In this document: one piece after another, positions 52,180 through 61,500 of the stretch
How positions within the stretch are numbered: the first letter of the stretch is position 1
How the letters are laid out: each line of letters starts with the position of its first letter
Assembly (NCBI GenBank): GCA_026414975.1
Contig: JAOAHZ010000001.1
Span: 183,547 to 247,546 of the forward strand
DNA from: Bacteroidia bacterium
GTDB lineage: Bacteria > Bacteroidota > Bacteroidia > SpSt-205
DNA length: 64,000 bases
Direction of reading: 5' to 3'
Translations under genes and position numbers: made by a program
The notes under the pieces: generated by a model
Database searches by the model: none
What the model was told of the DNA's origin: nothing
The model's input: only the letters and a program-made list of their open reading frames with translations

Positions 52180-52350
52180 CCCTTCTAAGGTAAGAAAGCG
52201 TTGGTCAGTTGGCTATAAAGGTTCCAGTGAGCGTTTTGTAGGAGGGTCGGGGTTAGCCCTGGTCTGAAAGGCTCTAAGAGCTCTGCAGTAGGTCGGTACA
52301 GAAGGGCTCTCTTGGCAGTCAGTTTGAGCGAAGGGAGCAGCCTGGGGGTC

Positions 52351-52767
52351 CTAATCTACCTCCCATATTCCTGGTTCTACTACCTCTATGCTGTGGCCAT
52401 CGGGGTCTCGGAAGTAAAAAGAGCGCCGTCCATGTCTCCAAGTTGCCTCGCGTTCAATAGGAATGCCCTGAGCCTGAACATACGCTTTCCATCCTTCATA
52501 GTCAGAGCATTCAAAGGCGATGTGCTGAGCACCCTGGGCCCAATGGGGGGGTAGCTCGGAGTTTCTCGCAGAAAAGCTTGCTACGAAACACAAAAGCATG
52601 TCTGGCCCTACTTGAAAGAATACAAAGCACCCGGGCTTTTCTGCAACACAGGTAAGGCCTAACTTCTTCTCGTAGAAGTGCCGAGTTCGCTGGGTATCCT
52701 GGACGTATAGGCAGGTTTCTTTGATATGGCTAAGGGAGGCTGGCTTTGAGCTGCTCGTATCGGGCAT
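52351..52767 (-). CDS. VOC-family (glyoxalase/bleomycin-resistance-like) protein
   Basis: A compact 138-residue vicinal-oxygen-chelate domain with ETCLYVQDTQRTRHFYEKKLGL, then AQHIAFECSDYEGWKAYVQAQG and RSFYFRDPDGHSIEVVEP, which holds metal-binding His and Glu. The function (lyase, thiol transferase or drug-binding) is not set. The ATG at 52767 is used because a longer ORF from 52899 runs through the M48 gene. It overlaps the end of that gene by 38 nt. Confidence 0.82.
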   Translation of the reverse strand: MPDTSSSKPASLSHIKETCLYVQDTQRTRHFYEKKLGLTCVAEKPGCFVFFQVGPDMLLCFVASFSARNSELPPHWAQGAQHIAFECSDYEGWKAYVQAQGIPIEREATWRHGRRSFYFRDPDGHSIEVVEPGIWEVD

Positions 52768-53536
52768 CGTAAGTTTGAGTTCCGGTGCAGCCCATGTCTT
52801 GGGCCCGTTGGCGAATATTTTGTATGCGTTCCCCAGGGTCAGGATGGGTGCTAAGGAAAGCGGGCGGGCGTGCCCCTCCTGCTTGGGTAATATATTCAAA
52901 AAAGTAAGCCGCTCCGTCAGCTTTATACTCCGTCGGGCACAGGTAGATCACAGAATGAGCGTCTGCGTCTCGTTCGTGGCCTCGGCTAAATGAAAGGAGA
53001 AGAAGGTTAGCTGCGATTTGAGCTATGAGACCCGGATTATCCCGACCTGAGATAAGGCTAATCAGAGTCTGCAGGCCGTAAGCCTGGGTGAGAAGTTGCG
53101 TAGTATGACGACGGTCCGCATGAGCCATCTCATGACCTAAGACGCCTATGAGTTCAGCCTCGTTTCTCAAATATTTGATAAGTCCCGTATAGACATAAAT
53201 GTAGCCCGCTGGCGCACAGAAAGCATTCAGAGTCGTGTCATCGCGGATGATACGAATGCGCCAGGGGAACTTATCGGCGTATTGGAGCTTGCCTGTGGCT
53301 AAAATCGTGTTGCGCATGCGATAGAGGTGAGCGTAAGCGGCAGCATACTGGGCCGAGTCCAAGATGGGATACTTCTGAGGATTGGACTCAATCTCTTGCA
53401 TGACCTGTTGGCCCAGCTGGAGGTCGTCTTCTACGGTAAAGAGATTGAACCAGGGCTGGTCGGGGGTATTGTTATCCCGCTTTTTGCAGGTCGTAAGCAG
53501 GATCGCCGCAACAATCCAAATGGCTTGTCGTCTCAT
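52730..53536 (-). CDS. M48-family metalloprotease lipoprotein
   Basis: A 268-residue zinc peptidase of the YggG/LoiP or BepA type. A lipobox at Cys17 (ILLTTC) follows a short signal. The active site is HEMAH at 135-139, with the third zinc ligand likely in RGHERDADAHSV and STHPDPGERI in the tail. It is lipid-anchored, probably in the outer membrane, where such enzymes act in envelope quality control. It is coupled to the S8 gene (ATGA) and to the VOC gene. Confidence 0.9.
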   Translation of the reverse strand: MRRQAIWIVAAILLTTCKKRDNNTPDQPWFNLFTVEDDLQLGQQVMQEIESNPQKYPILDSAQYAAAYAHLYRMRNTILATGKLQYADKFPWRIRIIRDDTTLNAFCAPAGYIYVYTGLIKYLRNEAELIGVLGHEMAHADRRHTTQLLTQAYGLQTLISLISGRDNPGLIAQIAANLLLLSFSRGHERDADAHSVIYLCPTEYKADGAAYFFEYITQAGGARPPAFLSTHPDPGERIQNIRQRAQDMGCTGTQTYDARYEQLKASLP

Positions 53537-55134
53537 AGTTTTACAAACGGAGTGTAGAAGGACTGACCACTTCCTCGGGAGATAATATGAAGGAAATACA
53601 AACCTGCCTTCCAGTGTTTTACAGACAGAACGAGTTCAGTCATGCCTCGATAAGGCTGACGCAGGAGGCTTTTACCTTCTGAGTCATAAATTTCCATGTC
53701 ATACCAGCCAAGAGCGCCATCTTGGAGGGAGATAGTGAGCTGATCAGAGGTAGGGTTAGGGTATACTTGCAGTTGGGGGGATTGGGGCAGGGTGAGAGAA
53801 AGCTCACGCAGGTGGAGATAGGCTTTCTCTGCATCGGGTAGCCCGTATCCATAGATCGTATCGGGTGCATGGGCCCGATCAGCTGAACGAATCAGCGCCT
53901 CTCGAATAGCCCAGCCCGGCAAGGTAGGGGCAGCTTGCCATAAGCAAGCCGCTAAACTCGTCATCAGCGGTGCAGAAAAAGATGTACCACTGGCTTGTTG
54001 AACTGTGCCTGAAAGTCCGACAATGTAAGTGCCCCAACCCATGGCCACTAAATCCGGCTTAATCCGTCCGTCTGAAGTAGGTCCTCGCGAGGAGAAGGGG
54101 GCAATTTGACCCGCTGCGTTGATGGCTCCCACCGCTATCACACTGTCTGCATCGGCAGGGGCTGTGATATAACGCCAAGGTGAGTTGCCTTCATTGCCCG
54201 CCGAAGTAATCACCAATAGCCCTTTTTGGGCAGCTATGCGAGCAGCTTGCGTCGTAATAGCGGTCTGGCCATTCATGTCAGCGTAAGAGTAATTCTCGGC
54301 TGGGTCGTCAAACGTGCTGTATCCCAGAGAACTCTGGATAATATGGGCTCCAAGAGAGTCAGCCCATTCAGCAGCCCGAGCCCAGTTCCATTCTTCTATT
54401 TTAGATTCTGAGAGCGCATTTTCGGTACGAGCGAGAATGACAGAAACCTGAGGGGCTCCTCCATGATACCCTAACTGAACGGTATCATGGGCTACAATTA
54501 CTGAAGCCACTTGCGTCCCATGAGCATTATCGCCAAATATGGTGCTGTCCCCCGCTACAAAGTCATAACCTATTATGTAGCGTCCCTCTTGAAAGAGATG
54601 TCGGAAGGCGGGAATCTGATCCATGTAAGGAAACCCCGCATCCAAAATAGCTACTCGAATCCCCCGACCCAGGAGTCCCATTTGATGGAGCATGGGTAAC
54701 TTGAGCTGATCCAATTGCACCTGATTGGCACGGGTGAGGGTCTTTTTAGGGTCTAAGGGGGAGAGCGCACCAGTTAGGCTCGGGTTATCTTTAGACCTCG
54801 CTTGGGTCAGAGGCTCTATACACTGAATGAAGGGTAGCCTATAAATCTGTTCTGGGTTTTGGGTCTCCACCAGGGCTGCATTGAGCCAGCGAGAAGCACT
54901 CCATACCCGCCCATGTTTGGAGAGCTCCTTTATCCACTGCGACGACACAGGTAAGTCGGATGAAGAGATAGGTATACCTTGAAGCCGGCGCCGCTCCAAA
55001 GCTGCCGGGGATAGATACACCTCTGGATAGGCTAAGAGGGAATCTGGCTTGCCTTGAAAGAAAGCGAGATACAGGCTCTCCTGCGCCCACAAAGCGCTTA
55101 GCCAGAAGGCTGCCACCAGCTTGTAACTCATCAT
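53533..55134 (-). CDS. Secreted S8 (subtilisin-like) protease with T9SS sorting domain
   Basis: The ATG at 55134 starts a signal peptide (MMSYKLVAAFWLSALWAQ); a longer ORF is rejected. The 533-residue protein has the catalytic triad Asp165 (VAILDAG), His205 (NAHGTQVA) and Ser385 (SGTSFSAPL), plus SAGNEGN for the oxyanion Asn. A proregion occupies the N-terminal 120 residues. The end carries a T9SS C-terminal domain (VYPNPTSDQLTI to GLYFLHI), so it is sent to the surface or outside. It leads an S8-M48-VOC operon. Confidence 0.92.
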   Translation of the reverse strand: MMSYKLVAAFWLSALWAQESLYLAFFQGKPDSLLAYPEVYLSPAALERRRLQGIPISSSDLPVSSQWIKELSKHGRVWSASRWLNAALVETQNPEQIYRLPFIQCIEPLTQARSKDNPSLTGALSPLDPKKTLTRANQVQLDQLKLPMLHQMGLLGRGIRVAILDAGFPYMDQIPAFRHLFQEGRYIIGYDFVAGDSTIFGDNAHGTQVASVIVAHDTVQLGYHGGAPQVSVILARTENALSESKIEEWNWARAAEWADSLGAHIIQSSLGYSTFDDPAENYSYADMNGQTAITTQAARIAAQKGLLVITSAGNEGNSPWRYITAPADADSVIAVGAINAAGQIAPFSSRGPTSDGRIKPDLVAMGWGTYIVGLSGTVQQASGTSFSAPLMTSLAACLWQAAPTLPGWAIREALIRSADRAHAPDTIYGYGLPDAEKAYLHLRELSLTLPQSPQLQVYPNPTSDQLTISLQDGALGWYDMEIYDSEGKSLLRQPYRGMTELVLSVKHWKAGLYFLHIISRGSGQSFYTPFVKL

Positions 55135-55149
55135 ACTACCTTGGAAACA

Positions 55150-55157
55150 CAAATATA
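55150..55157 (-). promoter_or_regulatory. -7 box of the S8 protease operon (TATATTTG)
   Basis: This perfect TAnnTTTG on the minus strand ends 15 nt before the ATG at 55134, leaving a leader of about 10 nt. Confidence 0.62.
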
Positions 55158-55238
55158 GGGTATTATTCAACCACGGGCCCATATGGTCTCTTCGCCTCCT
55201 AAATAGACAACTGCGATTAGTATTACTCCTTGGACTGA

Positions 55239-55269
55239 GTGTAAAGTGCAGCATGGGTCTAATAGGGAC
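55239..55269. repeat. 31-bp direct repeat, copy 1
   Basis: This unit begins GTGTAAAGTGCAG and ends CTAATAGGGAC. An identical copy lies at 55306-55336, with 36 nt between them. Confidence 0.85.
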
Positions 55270-55305
55270 GTTTATAGTTTATAGCATAGCGCACCTGCGT
55301 ACCTG

Positions 55306-55336
55306 GTGTAAAGTGCAGCATGGGTCTAATAGGGAC
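55306..55336. repeat. 31-bp direct repeat, copy 2
   Basis: Identical to 55239-55269. The 31/36 repeat-spacer geometry resembles a minimal CRISPR unit, but there are only two copies and no cas genes. Copy 2 is followed by CC, which extends a GGGTC / GACCC mini-stem. Confidence 0.85.
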
Positions 55337-55476
55337 CCGAACCGGTGCCTCTTCTTAGATTGGAAGAAACTCTGAAAAGAAGTCTAACCAGTATGAGCGA
55401 TTGGCCTCTCCTTGCTTCGGCTAAAACCTTATTAGGGAAAGGTTTTTGGAGCCTAACCGCTCAGCTTACCTTCCTA

Positions 55477-55484
55477 TACCTTTG
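55477..55484 (+). promoter_or_regulatory. -7 box of hldD (TACCTTTG)
   Basis: This perfect box ends 5 nt before the hldD ATG at 55490. Confidence 0.7.
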
Positions 55485-55489
55485 CTTGA

Positions 55490-56458
55490 ATGGTACTTAT
55501 AACGGGAGCGGCCGGCTTCATCGGGAGCGCCCTGGCAGCTTATCTGAATAAAGAGGGCTATACCGATCTCGTGCTTTGCGATGATTTCTCGCGTCCAGAG
55601 AAACGGCTAAACTGGATAACTAAAAAGTATCGCTTTCTCGTTGAGCGGGTGCACCTATTTGAATGGCTTGGTGCCCACAAACGAGACGTGCAGGTGATAT
55701 TTCACATAGGGGCGCGTACCGATACGACCCTGACGGATGAGGATACCTTCTCTCGTCTCAACACCGCCTATTCCCAGCAGCTATGGCGTTTAGCTGTAGA
55801 AGCGGATATCCCCTTTTTTTATGCCTCCAGTGCAGCTACGTATGGGGATGGCCGCTGGGGATTTTCGGATGATGAGCAGCATCTCCATAGGCTTGAGCCG
55901 CTCAATCCGTATGCTAAATCTAAGCACGCCTTTGACCTATGGGTAATGACCCAATCCGAACAACCCTCTCGCTGGGCAGGCTTCAAGTTTTTCAATGTCT
56001 ATGGGCCTAACGAATACCATAAGGGCCCTATGGCGAGCGTAGTCTGGCATGGGTATAACCAGATCAAAAGCGAGGGGAAAATGCGGCTTTTTCGTTCTCA
56101 CCGACCCGATTACGCAGATGGTGAGCAAAAGCGAGATTTTATTTACGTAAAAGATGTGGTGAAGGTCTTAGAGCATTTTTCTCGGGAGCGAATGCCCTCA
56201 GGCATTTACAACTTAGGCACGGGTCAGGCGCGCACTTTTCTGGATTTGGCTGGGGCTCTTTTTGAGGCGATGGGGCGAGCCAAGCGAATAGAGTTCATAG
56301 ACACGCCCGCTGCGATTCGCCAGGCCTATCAGTACTTTACCCAAGCTGAGATGCGGAAGCTGAGGGAAGCGGGCTACACTCAACCATTTTTTTCCCTTGA
56401 GGAGGGTATAGCCGACTATGTGCAGAATTACTTACTCCCTGAGGTGCGCATATGGTGA
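55490..56458 (+). CDS. hldD: ADP-L-glycero-D-manno-heptose 6-epimerase
   Basis: HldD inverts C-6 of ADP-heptose, giving the L,D-heptose of the LPS core. The 322-residue protein has VLITGAAGFIGSAL (NAD-binding), HIGARTDTT, ASSAATYGDG and NPYAKSKHAFD. KFFNVYGPNEYHKG and RDFIYVKDVV, typical of HldD in Bacteroidota, follow. The upstream heptose genes are not here. It lies before three tRNAs. Confidence 0.92.
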   Translation: MVLITGAAGFIGSALAAYLNKEGYTDLVLCDDFSRPEKRLNWITKKYRFLVERVHLFEWLGAHKRDVQVIFHIGARTDTTLTDEDTFSRLNTAYSQQLWRLAVEADIPFFYASSAATYGDGRWGFSDDEQHLHRLEPLNPYAKSKHAFDLWVMTQSEQPSRWAGFKFFNVYGPNEYHKGPMASVVWHGYNQIKSEGKMRLFRSHRPDYADGEQKRDFIYVKDVVKVLEHFSRERMPSGIYNLGTGQARTFLDLAGALFEAMGRAKRIEFIDTPAAIRQAYQYFTQAEMRKLREAGYTQPFFSLEEGIADYVQNYLLPEVRIW

Positions 56459-56466
56459 AAGCGCTG

Positions 56467-56474
56467 TATATTTG
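56467..56474 (+). promoter_or_regulatory. -7 box of the tRNA-Ala/Ala/Ser cluster (TATATTTG)
   Basis: This perfect box lies 8 nt before the first tRNA-Ala, starting within 10 nt of the hldD stop codon. Confidence 0.6.
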
Positions 56475-56482
56475 CAGACGCT

Positions 56483-56555
56483 GGGGGGTTAGCTCAGTTG
56501 GTAGAGCGCCAGCATGGCATGCTGGAGGCCAGCGGTTCGAATCCGCTACCCTCCA
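56483..56555 (+). tRNA. tRNA-Ala (GGC)
   Basis: Full cloverleaf: acceptor GGGGGGT / ACCCTCC with the G3-U70 identity pair, discriminator A, anticodon loop ATGGCAT (GGC), T-arm AGCGG / CCGCT. CCA is not encoded. Confidence 0.95.
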
Positions 56556-56556
56556 C

Positions 56557-56629
56557 GGGGAGTTAGCTCAGGTGGTAGAGCGCCAGAATCGCACTCTGGA
56601 GGTCAGCGGTTCGAGTCCGCTACTCTCCA
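56557..56629 (+). tRNA. tRNA-Ala (CGC)
   Basis: Acceptor GGGGAGT / ACTCTCC again with the G3-U70 pair. The anticodon stem is CCAGA / TCTGG with loop ATCGCAC (CGC). It starts one base after the previous tRNA and shares long stretches with it, suggesting duplication. Confidence 0.95.
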
Positions 56630-56631
56630 CC

Positions 56632-56721
56632 GGAGAGGTGCCGGAGTGGTCGAACGGGCACGACTGGAAATCGTGTACCCCGACAAAATCGGGGTCGGGG
56701 GTTCGAATCCCCCCCTCTCCG
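56632..56721 (+). tRNA. tRNA-Ser (GGA)
   Basis: Acceptor GGAGAGG / CCTCTCC with discriminator G. Anticodon stem CACGA / TCGTG with loop CTGGAAA (GGA), followed by the long variable arm (CCCCGA / TCGGGG) expected of tRNA-Ser. CCA is not encoded. Confidence 0.95.
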
Positions 56722-56769
56722 CCTCGAGAAGCCCGATAGCTGGCCCCTCGAAGAAACCAACTTTCTCCC

Positions 56770-56777
56770 TACCTTTG
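56770..56777 (+). promoter_or_regulatory. -7 box of rpmG (TACCTTTG)
   Basis: This perfect box ends 4 nt before the rpmG ATG at 56782, giving a leaderless prediction for a ribosomal protein gene. Confidence 0.72.
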
Positions 56778-56781
56778 TAGC

Positions 56782-56967
56782 ATGGCAAAAAAGAAGGGCA
56801 ATCGCATTCAAGTTGTTCTGGAATGTACGGAACATGCATCCAGCGGACTGCCCGGCCCCTCCCGCTATTACACCTGGAAAAATCGCAAGAATACGCCCAA
56901 TCGGCTGGAGCTCCGCAAGTATAATCCCATCTTGCGTAAGCATACCATTCATCGAGAAGTGAAATAG
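56782..56967 (+). CDS. rpmG: 50S ribosomal protein L33
   Basis: A 61-residue protein with the L33 pattern [35 protein letters not shown] and a C-terminal REVK. It has a single Cys, so it is a zinc-free type. It lies 9 nt before the DUF4295 gene. The rpmB (L28) gene that often precedes it in Bacteroidota is not adjacent here. Confidence 0.95.
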   Translation: MAKKKGNRIQVVLECTEHASSGLPGPSRYYTWKNRKNTPNRLELRKYNPILRKHTIHREVK

Positions 56968-56976
56968 CAGAGAACT

Positions 56977-57138
56977 ATGGCTAAAAAGACCGTAGCTACA
57001 TTCCGATCTGGAGATAAAAAGGCTGGCTTCACTCGTGTGATTTACCCTGTGAAGGATGCCCAAGGACGTACTCGTTTTCATAAGAAGCTGATTTCCTCGG
57101 ATCAGCTCCAATCTTTTCTGGCCCAGCGGCAGAAGTAA
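56977..57138 (+). CDS. DUF4295-family small protein (Bacteroidota-specific)
   Basis: A 53-residue basic protein starting MAKKTVATFRSGDKKAGFTRVI and ending LQSFLAQRQK. It matches the small DUF4295 proteins that follow rpmG in Bacteroidota and are probably ribosome-linked. The ORF is too short for many gene finders but is well placed, with an MBL gene 6 nt after its stop. Its function is unknown. Confidence 0.8.
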   Translation: MAKKTVATFRSGDKKAGFTRVIYPVKDAQGRTRFHKKLISSDQLQSFLAQRQK

Positions 57139-57144
57139 GAAGGC

Positions 57145-57984
57145 ATGCGCCTGTATAGCGTGGAAACGGGGCGCTTTGCCCTAGATGGGGGTGCTATGTT
57201 CGGCGTAGTGCCCAAAGTCATGTGGGAAAAGCTGATCCCCCCTGACGAGCGGAATCGCATCCCCATGGCGATGCGAGCCCTCCTAATAGAGGAAGGGGAA
57301 CGCCTCATCCTCGTGGATGTGGGGGTCGGACATAAATACACTCCAAAATTTGCCGACCTTTACGCCATAGACCATTCTACATATACGCTCAAGGGCGAGC
57401 TTGCAAAGCTGGGTTTCTCTCCCTCCGATGTTACCGATGTGGTTTTGACTCATTTGCATTTTGATCATGCAGGGGGCAGCACAGAGCAAGCAGGGGAAAA
57501 AGTCATACCTACCTTCCCCCGAGCCAAGTACTACGTTCAGCGAAGTCACTGGGATTGGGCTCATAATCCCAACCCTCGTGAGCGAGCGAGCTTCTTTCCA
57601 GAGAACTATGACCCTATCCAAGCTAACGGTCAGCTCGTGCTGGTAGAAGGAGAAACGGAACTCATCCCCGGCGTGAAGCTGCGTCCTGTGCACGGTCATA
57701 CAGAAGGACAGCAGCTTGTGGAAATATCCTATAAGGGTAGGTATTTGCTTTATGGGGCGGATCTCTTTCCGACGAGTGCTCACCTTCCCTTGCCCTATGT
57801 GATGGCCTATGATGTGCGTCCTCTCGTTAGCTTTGAGGAGCGGCAACTTTATCTGCCTCGGCTGGTGCGGGAAGAAGCGATAGTATTCTACGAGCACGAC
57901 CCTGTCGTAGAATGCAGCACAGTCGTAGAAAAAGCTCCTGGACGCTATGAACGAGGCGAAACCTTCCTGCTTAGAGACCTATGA
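57145..57984 (+). CDS. Metallo-beta-lactamase-fold hydrolase
   Basis: A 279-residue MBL-fold protein with the HLHFDHAGG metal motif (103-111), a third His in VHGHTEGQQ, a bridging Asp in LLYGADLFP, and a late His in FYEHDPV. The family covers lactonases, glyoxalase II and others, and the substrate cannot be told. It sits 6 nt after DUF4295 and overlaps the next gene by 4 nt, so four genes form one operon. Confidence 0.88.
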   Translation: MRLYSVETGRFALDGGAMFGVVPKVMWEKLIPPDERNRIPMAMRALLIEEGERLILVDVGVGHKYTPKFADLYAIDHSTYTLKGELAKLGFSPSDVTDVVLTHLHFDHAGGSTEQAGEKVIPTFPRAKYYVQRSHWDWAHNPNPRERASFFPENYDPIQANGQLVLVEGETELIPGVKLRPVHGHTEGQQLVEISYKGRYLLYGADLFPTSAHLPLPYVMAYDVRPLVSFEERQLYLPRLVREEAIVFYEHDPVVECSTVVEKAPGRYERGETFLLRDL

Positions 57985-58436
57985 GCAACTCTAAGTCGCT
58001 CTGGGCTGTGGAAGTCGCCCCAGCCGCCCTAAATGAATACGCCCGTAATACCTTGGCAGAGACATTGGGAATCGTTTTCACGGAGATTGGTCCTGACTAC
58101 ATCCGAGCTCGGATGCCCGTTGATAAGCGAACGCGCCAGTACCTGGGGATTTTGCACGGAGGGGCTTCGGTAGCGCTGGCTGAGACTGTTGCCAGTACGG
58201 CCTCCAATCTTGTCGTCAACCCCCAAACACACTACTGCGTTGGCTTAGAGATAAACGCAAATCACCTTCGCTCCGTAAGAGAGGGTTATGTTTGGGCTGA
58301 AGCTCGCCCCATTCACCTCGGGCGCAGCACCCATGTATGGGACATTCGGATTTATGAGGAGGCCACTAGCCGACTAGTGGCTATTGTGAGGCATACGGTT
58401 ATTGTTCTGAGTCGGCTCAACCAGGGGGTCTCGTAG
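57981..58436 (+). CDS. PaaI-family hotdog thioesterase
   Basis: A single hotdog domain of 151 residues with RMPVDKRTRQYLGILHGGASVALAETVAS, the PaaI/YbgC-type HGG turn with the catalytic-region Asn/Glu. Such enzymes hydrolyse acyl-CoA or phenylacyl-CoA esters. It overlaps the MBL gene (ATGA). Confidence 0.87.
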   Translation: MSNSKSLWAVEVAPAALNEYARNTLAETLGIVFTEIGPDYIRARMPVDKRTRQYLGILHGGASVALAETVASTASNLVVNPQTHYCVGLEINANHLRSVREGYVWAEARPIHLGRSTHVWDIRIYEEATSRLVAIVRHTVIVLSRLNQGVS

Positions 58437-58522
58437 ATGCTTCTCGGACGAGCTATAACTGCGTTATGGAGGCGGGGACTTAGGAATGTAGCGTTGGCTT
58501 AGCTCAAGAGGAAAGAGAGCTT

Positions 58523-61500
58523 TCACCAAGGCAGAGCCCATCGCAGGTCTAAGGGTACTTGTACGCTCCACACGAAGCGACGCAGTATGTCTTGAAAGCT
58601 CTCAGGGCGTCCATTCGGGAAGGCATCCCCTAAGAAAGGAAAATACCCCCCCGCTATAAATCGGTCCCGAAAGTGGATCACAGGAAGCCCTATGCTCAAG
58701 CCCCAGTAGGAACGGTTATCTGCGGGCAAATATCCAACATCGGTGCGTAGGACTATGAAGGAAAGGACGGGCAGGGGAATCTCTACATTCCCAGCAAAAA
58801 GGGTGGTAGCCGTCAAGGTATCGCTTGGGAAGCGTGCAGCCCCTTGCGTCTCTACCATCTGCTGCCGCAGGAAGCGAGTTGGGCTCTCCCGGAAACGGTC
58901 TAAAAGTACAGCTTCACCTAACGGATCATATCCAGCCGCTCGGAACCGTAGGTAGTCGGGCGAGTCGTCGGCTGTCCAACCCGCATACGCTCGCGCCCAG
59001 GGGCGCCACCGCTTGAGAGGGCGCCACATTAGCCGCCCCTCCGCCTCAGCGCGAGCGTGCCCTTGTAGGTCGTGGCCTACCGAGAGCATGCCATATAATG
59101 TGAGGACAGGTTCCTCTCGGCGCGCCTCCCAATCTAAGGCTACATAAGCTGGACGCCCTTCATTGATCCAGCTATACGCTCGGCTTTCTAAGTCCTGAGA
59201 TGCCAAATGATGGCTACGCAATCGCAAGACGTGGCGCCAAGCGAGTCGATCATACGCCCGTCGCAGCGTAGCTTCCAAGCTGGCTTTAGTACGCCAAAAG
59301 CTCGCAAAGCTAGCGCTGCGCAGGCGCAATTCTACCAGTTGGATACGGCTATCCGCTGGAAAGGCTCGCAGCGTGAGGCCCACACTCCCCCGTAGGTCCT
59401 GTCGCAGCGGGCTGTACATCGGGAGAAGGTGAAACTCCCCTATCCGTTTCGGGAAAAGGCCGTGGTAGACCCCTAAACCTAAAAGCAGCCCATCTCGGTA
59501 ATTGTACCCAAAAGCCGGAAAGAATCCAACATGAGTCGTATGTACCTGCGGTAGTCGGAAAGGGACGCCAAGAACCACTCTCAGGTTGCGCCACTGTGAG
59601 AAAAGTCGCCGATGGTAGAAAAAGTTATTACCTACTCGCCGCTCGTAAAGCATAAGCTGGGGATTGACGAGGAGGACTTTGGTCTCCCTCGGCACAGCAA
59701 TCGTAAGGCTACTATCTAAGGGGAGGCGATACTCCTGCAGAACAAACTCCTCTCTATCCACAGCTATACCCTCTATCCAGAAGGGACGAGGCAGATACTT
59801 TTTAGGCTCCTCCAATCGGATTTGATAGGTAGTATCCGAGAGACGGCGAGCGCGCAGGCGAATATCTACTTCGGCATTAGTGCGCAGGTAGCGCAGAAGC
59901 CCTTGTCCTGGCAAACCCTCCTGCTCTAAACTCTCAGCCCAGTCCTCAGGGTAGGGATGACGAAACGCCCACTGCCGAAAATAGCGCTGCATGGCAGCAT
60001 CCCAGCGCTCAGGCGTGAAAGCAAACACCGCCGAACGCAAAATGGTACTCGTCTGCAGGTATACGCCTAAGGCATACGAAAGAGAACTTTGTTCGTGAGA
60101 AGGCCGAGCCGGAGCGATATCGGCATTCAGGTGATGATAAGCAGCGCTTTCCAGCGACATACTACTTGCACTCCGAGCGCCTAATCCCCGAATCATTTGA
60201 GAGGGGTCAACCGTGAATGTAGCGCTTTCCGTTAGAATACGCTTTTCATAGTAGGAGTTGATCCCTTCATCTTGCCATGGAGAGAGCCTTTCATTAGACG
60301 CCAAAAGCCCCTGAAACCAGTTATGTCCTACCTCATGGATGACGATCTCCCGGAGGGTATTCGTATCCCTCGTAGGGATAATCACCGTAATCATTGGATA
60401 CTCCATTCCTCCACCGGCCTTTAGTCCACCCTCTACGGCCGTTGCATGGGCATAAGGGTACGGTCCTACCTCCTGACTGAGCTTCTGTATAGCCTCTGCG
60501 ATGTACCGAGGAGCGTATTGCCAGGCTTGGTAATAGGGGAGGCTGAAAACGCTTACACAGGCTATTTTGCGTCCATGAGGTAGCTCTATCGTATCGCTCA
60601 CGAGGCCGTACCGTGGGTCCGCAAACCAGGCAAAATCATGGACGCTATCCTGTACAAATCGCAGGACCTTATAGCTTGGACTGATGGTCGTATCGGAAGC
60701 CCAAGCAGGTAGATTAGAGGGTGTTTTCGCCGATCCTGGGAATGTGAGTTTGAAGAAGAGTATTCGGCGAGTCTCTGCGCCGCTGGTCATTCTGTCAGAG
60801 GGCTGCTGAGCTATCCAGGCTCGGGTCGCCTCTTCTCGCTGGCGCAGGCGCTCTATCTCTTCTGGGGTCTGCAAGACGCCCGTAGCTGCGACTATGAAGT
60901 TCTCGGGGACTTCTATTTCTACCTCGTAGCGTCCCCATTCGCTATAAAACTCCCCCTGGTCTAGGTAGGGGAGGGGGTGCCAGCCTTTGTAGTCATATAC
61001 GGCGGGCTTGGGATACCACTGGGTTATGGAGTACTGTACTTTTGAACGCCCCATACGGGAGAATATAGCGGGTACTTTCACACGAAAAGGGGTCTCTATG
61101 ACACAGCTCTGTCCGGGCGGGAGTGGCTTAGGAAAGGGCAGCCATGCCACGTCGGGCGCGCGCCGAAGAAGAGCCCGACTGTGTCCTTCTGCAGGCTTAG
61201 GTCCTTGATGAGCCGGCAGAGGACTTACAGCCTGTCCATCTACCCGAAACGCTAAACTGTCCATGAAGCCTCGATCCGCCGGCTTTGCATAGTGAAATTC
61301 CGTCCGCCCTGCGATACGTTGCTGCCGATCAAATGGAGTGTTTGGCCTCTTGTAAGCGTTCGGCCATAGATGGAAGTACACCCCTAAGAGCGAGTCGGGG
61401 CTGTTATTTTGGTAACGCAGACGAAGGTAGCCATGGAGGAGGTGTCGCTGGGGCTCTAATCGAACCTTGATGAAGTATTCCACTCGCTGCTGGAAGTAGG

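Larger units (their letters stand above)
55135..55489. other. 355-bp gap between divergent S8 and hldD genes, with direct repeats
   Basis: This region holds the S8 -7 box on the minus strand, a pair of 31-bp direct repeats, and the hldD -7 box. No gene or tRNA is visible. It is richer in A and T than the flanking genes by eye. Confidence 0.6.

Noticed and set aside
52351..52899. VOC protein starting at 52899
   Set aside because: This start would place 44 residues antiphase inside the M48 gene; the ATG at 52767 begins right before the VOC fold.
53533..55254. S8 protease starting at 55254
   Set aside because: The extra N-terminus lies upstream of the -7 box and would hide a clear signal peptide beginning at 55134.
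55239..55336. A full CRISPR array
   Set aside because: Only two repeats and one spacer are present, with no cas genes or typical repeat palindrome; kept only as a direct-repeat finding.
56620..57111. 163-residue minus-strand ORF
   Set aside because: It runs antisense across a tRNA, rpmG and DUF4295, all of which are better supported.
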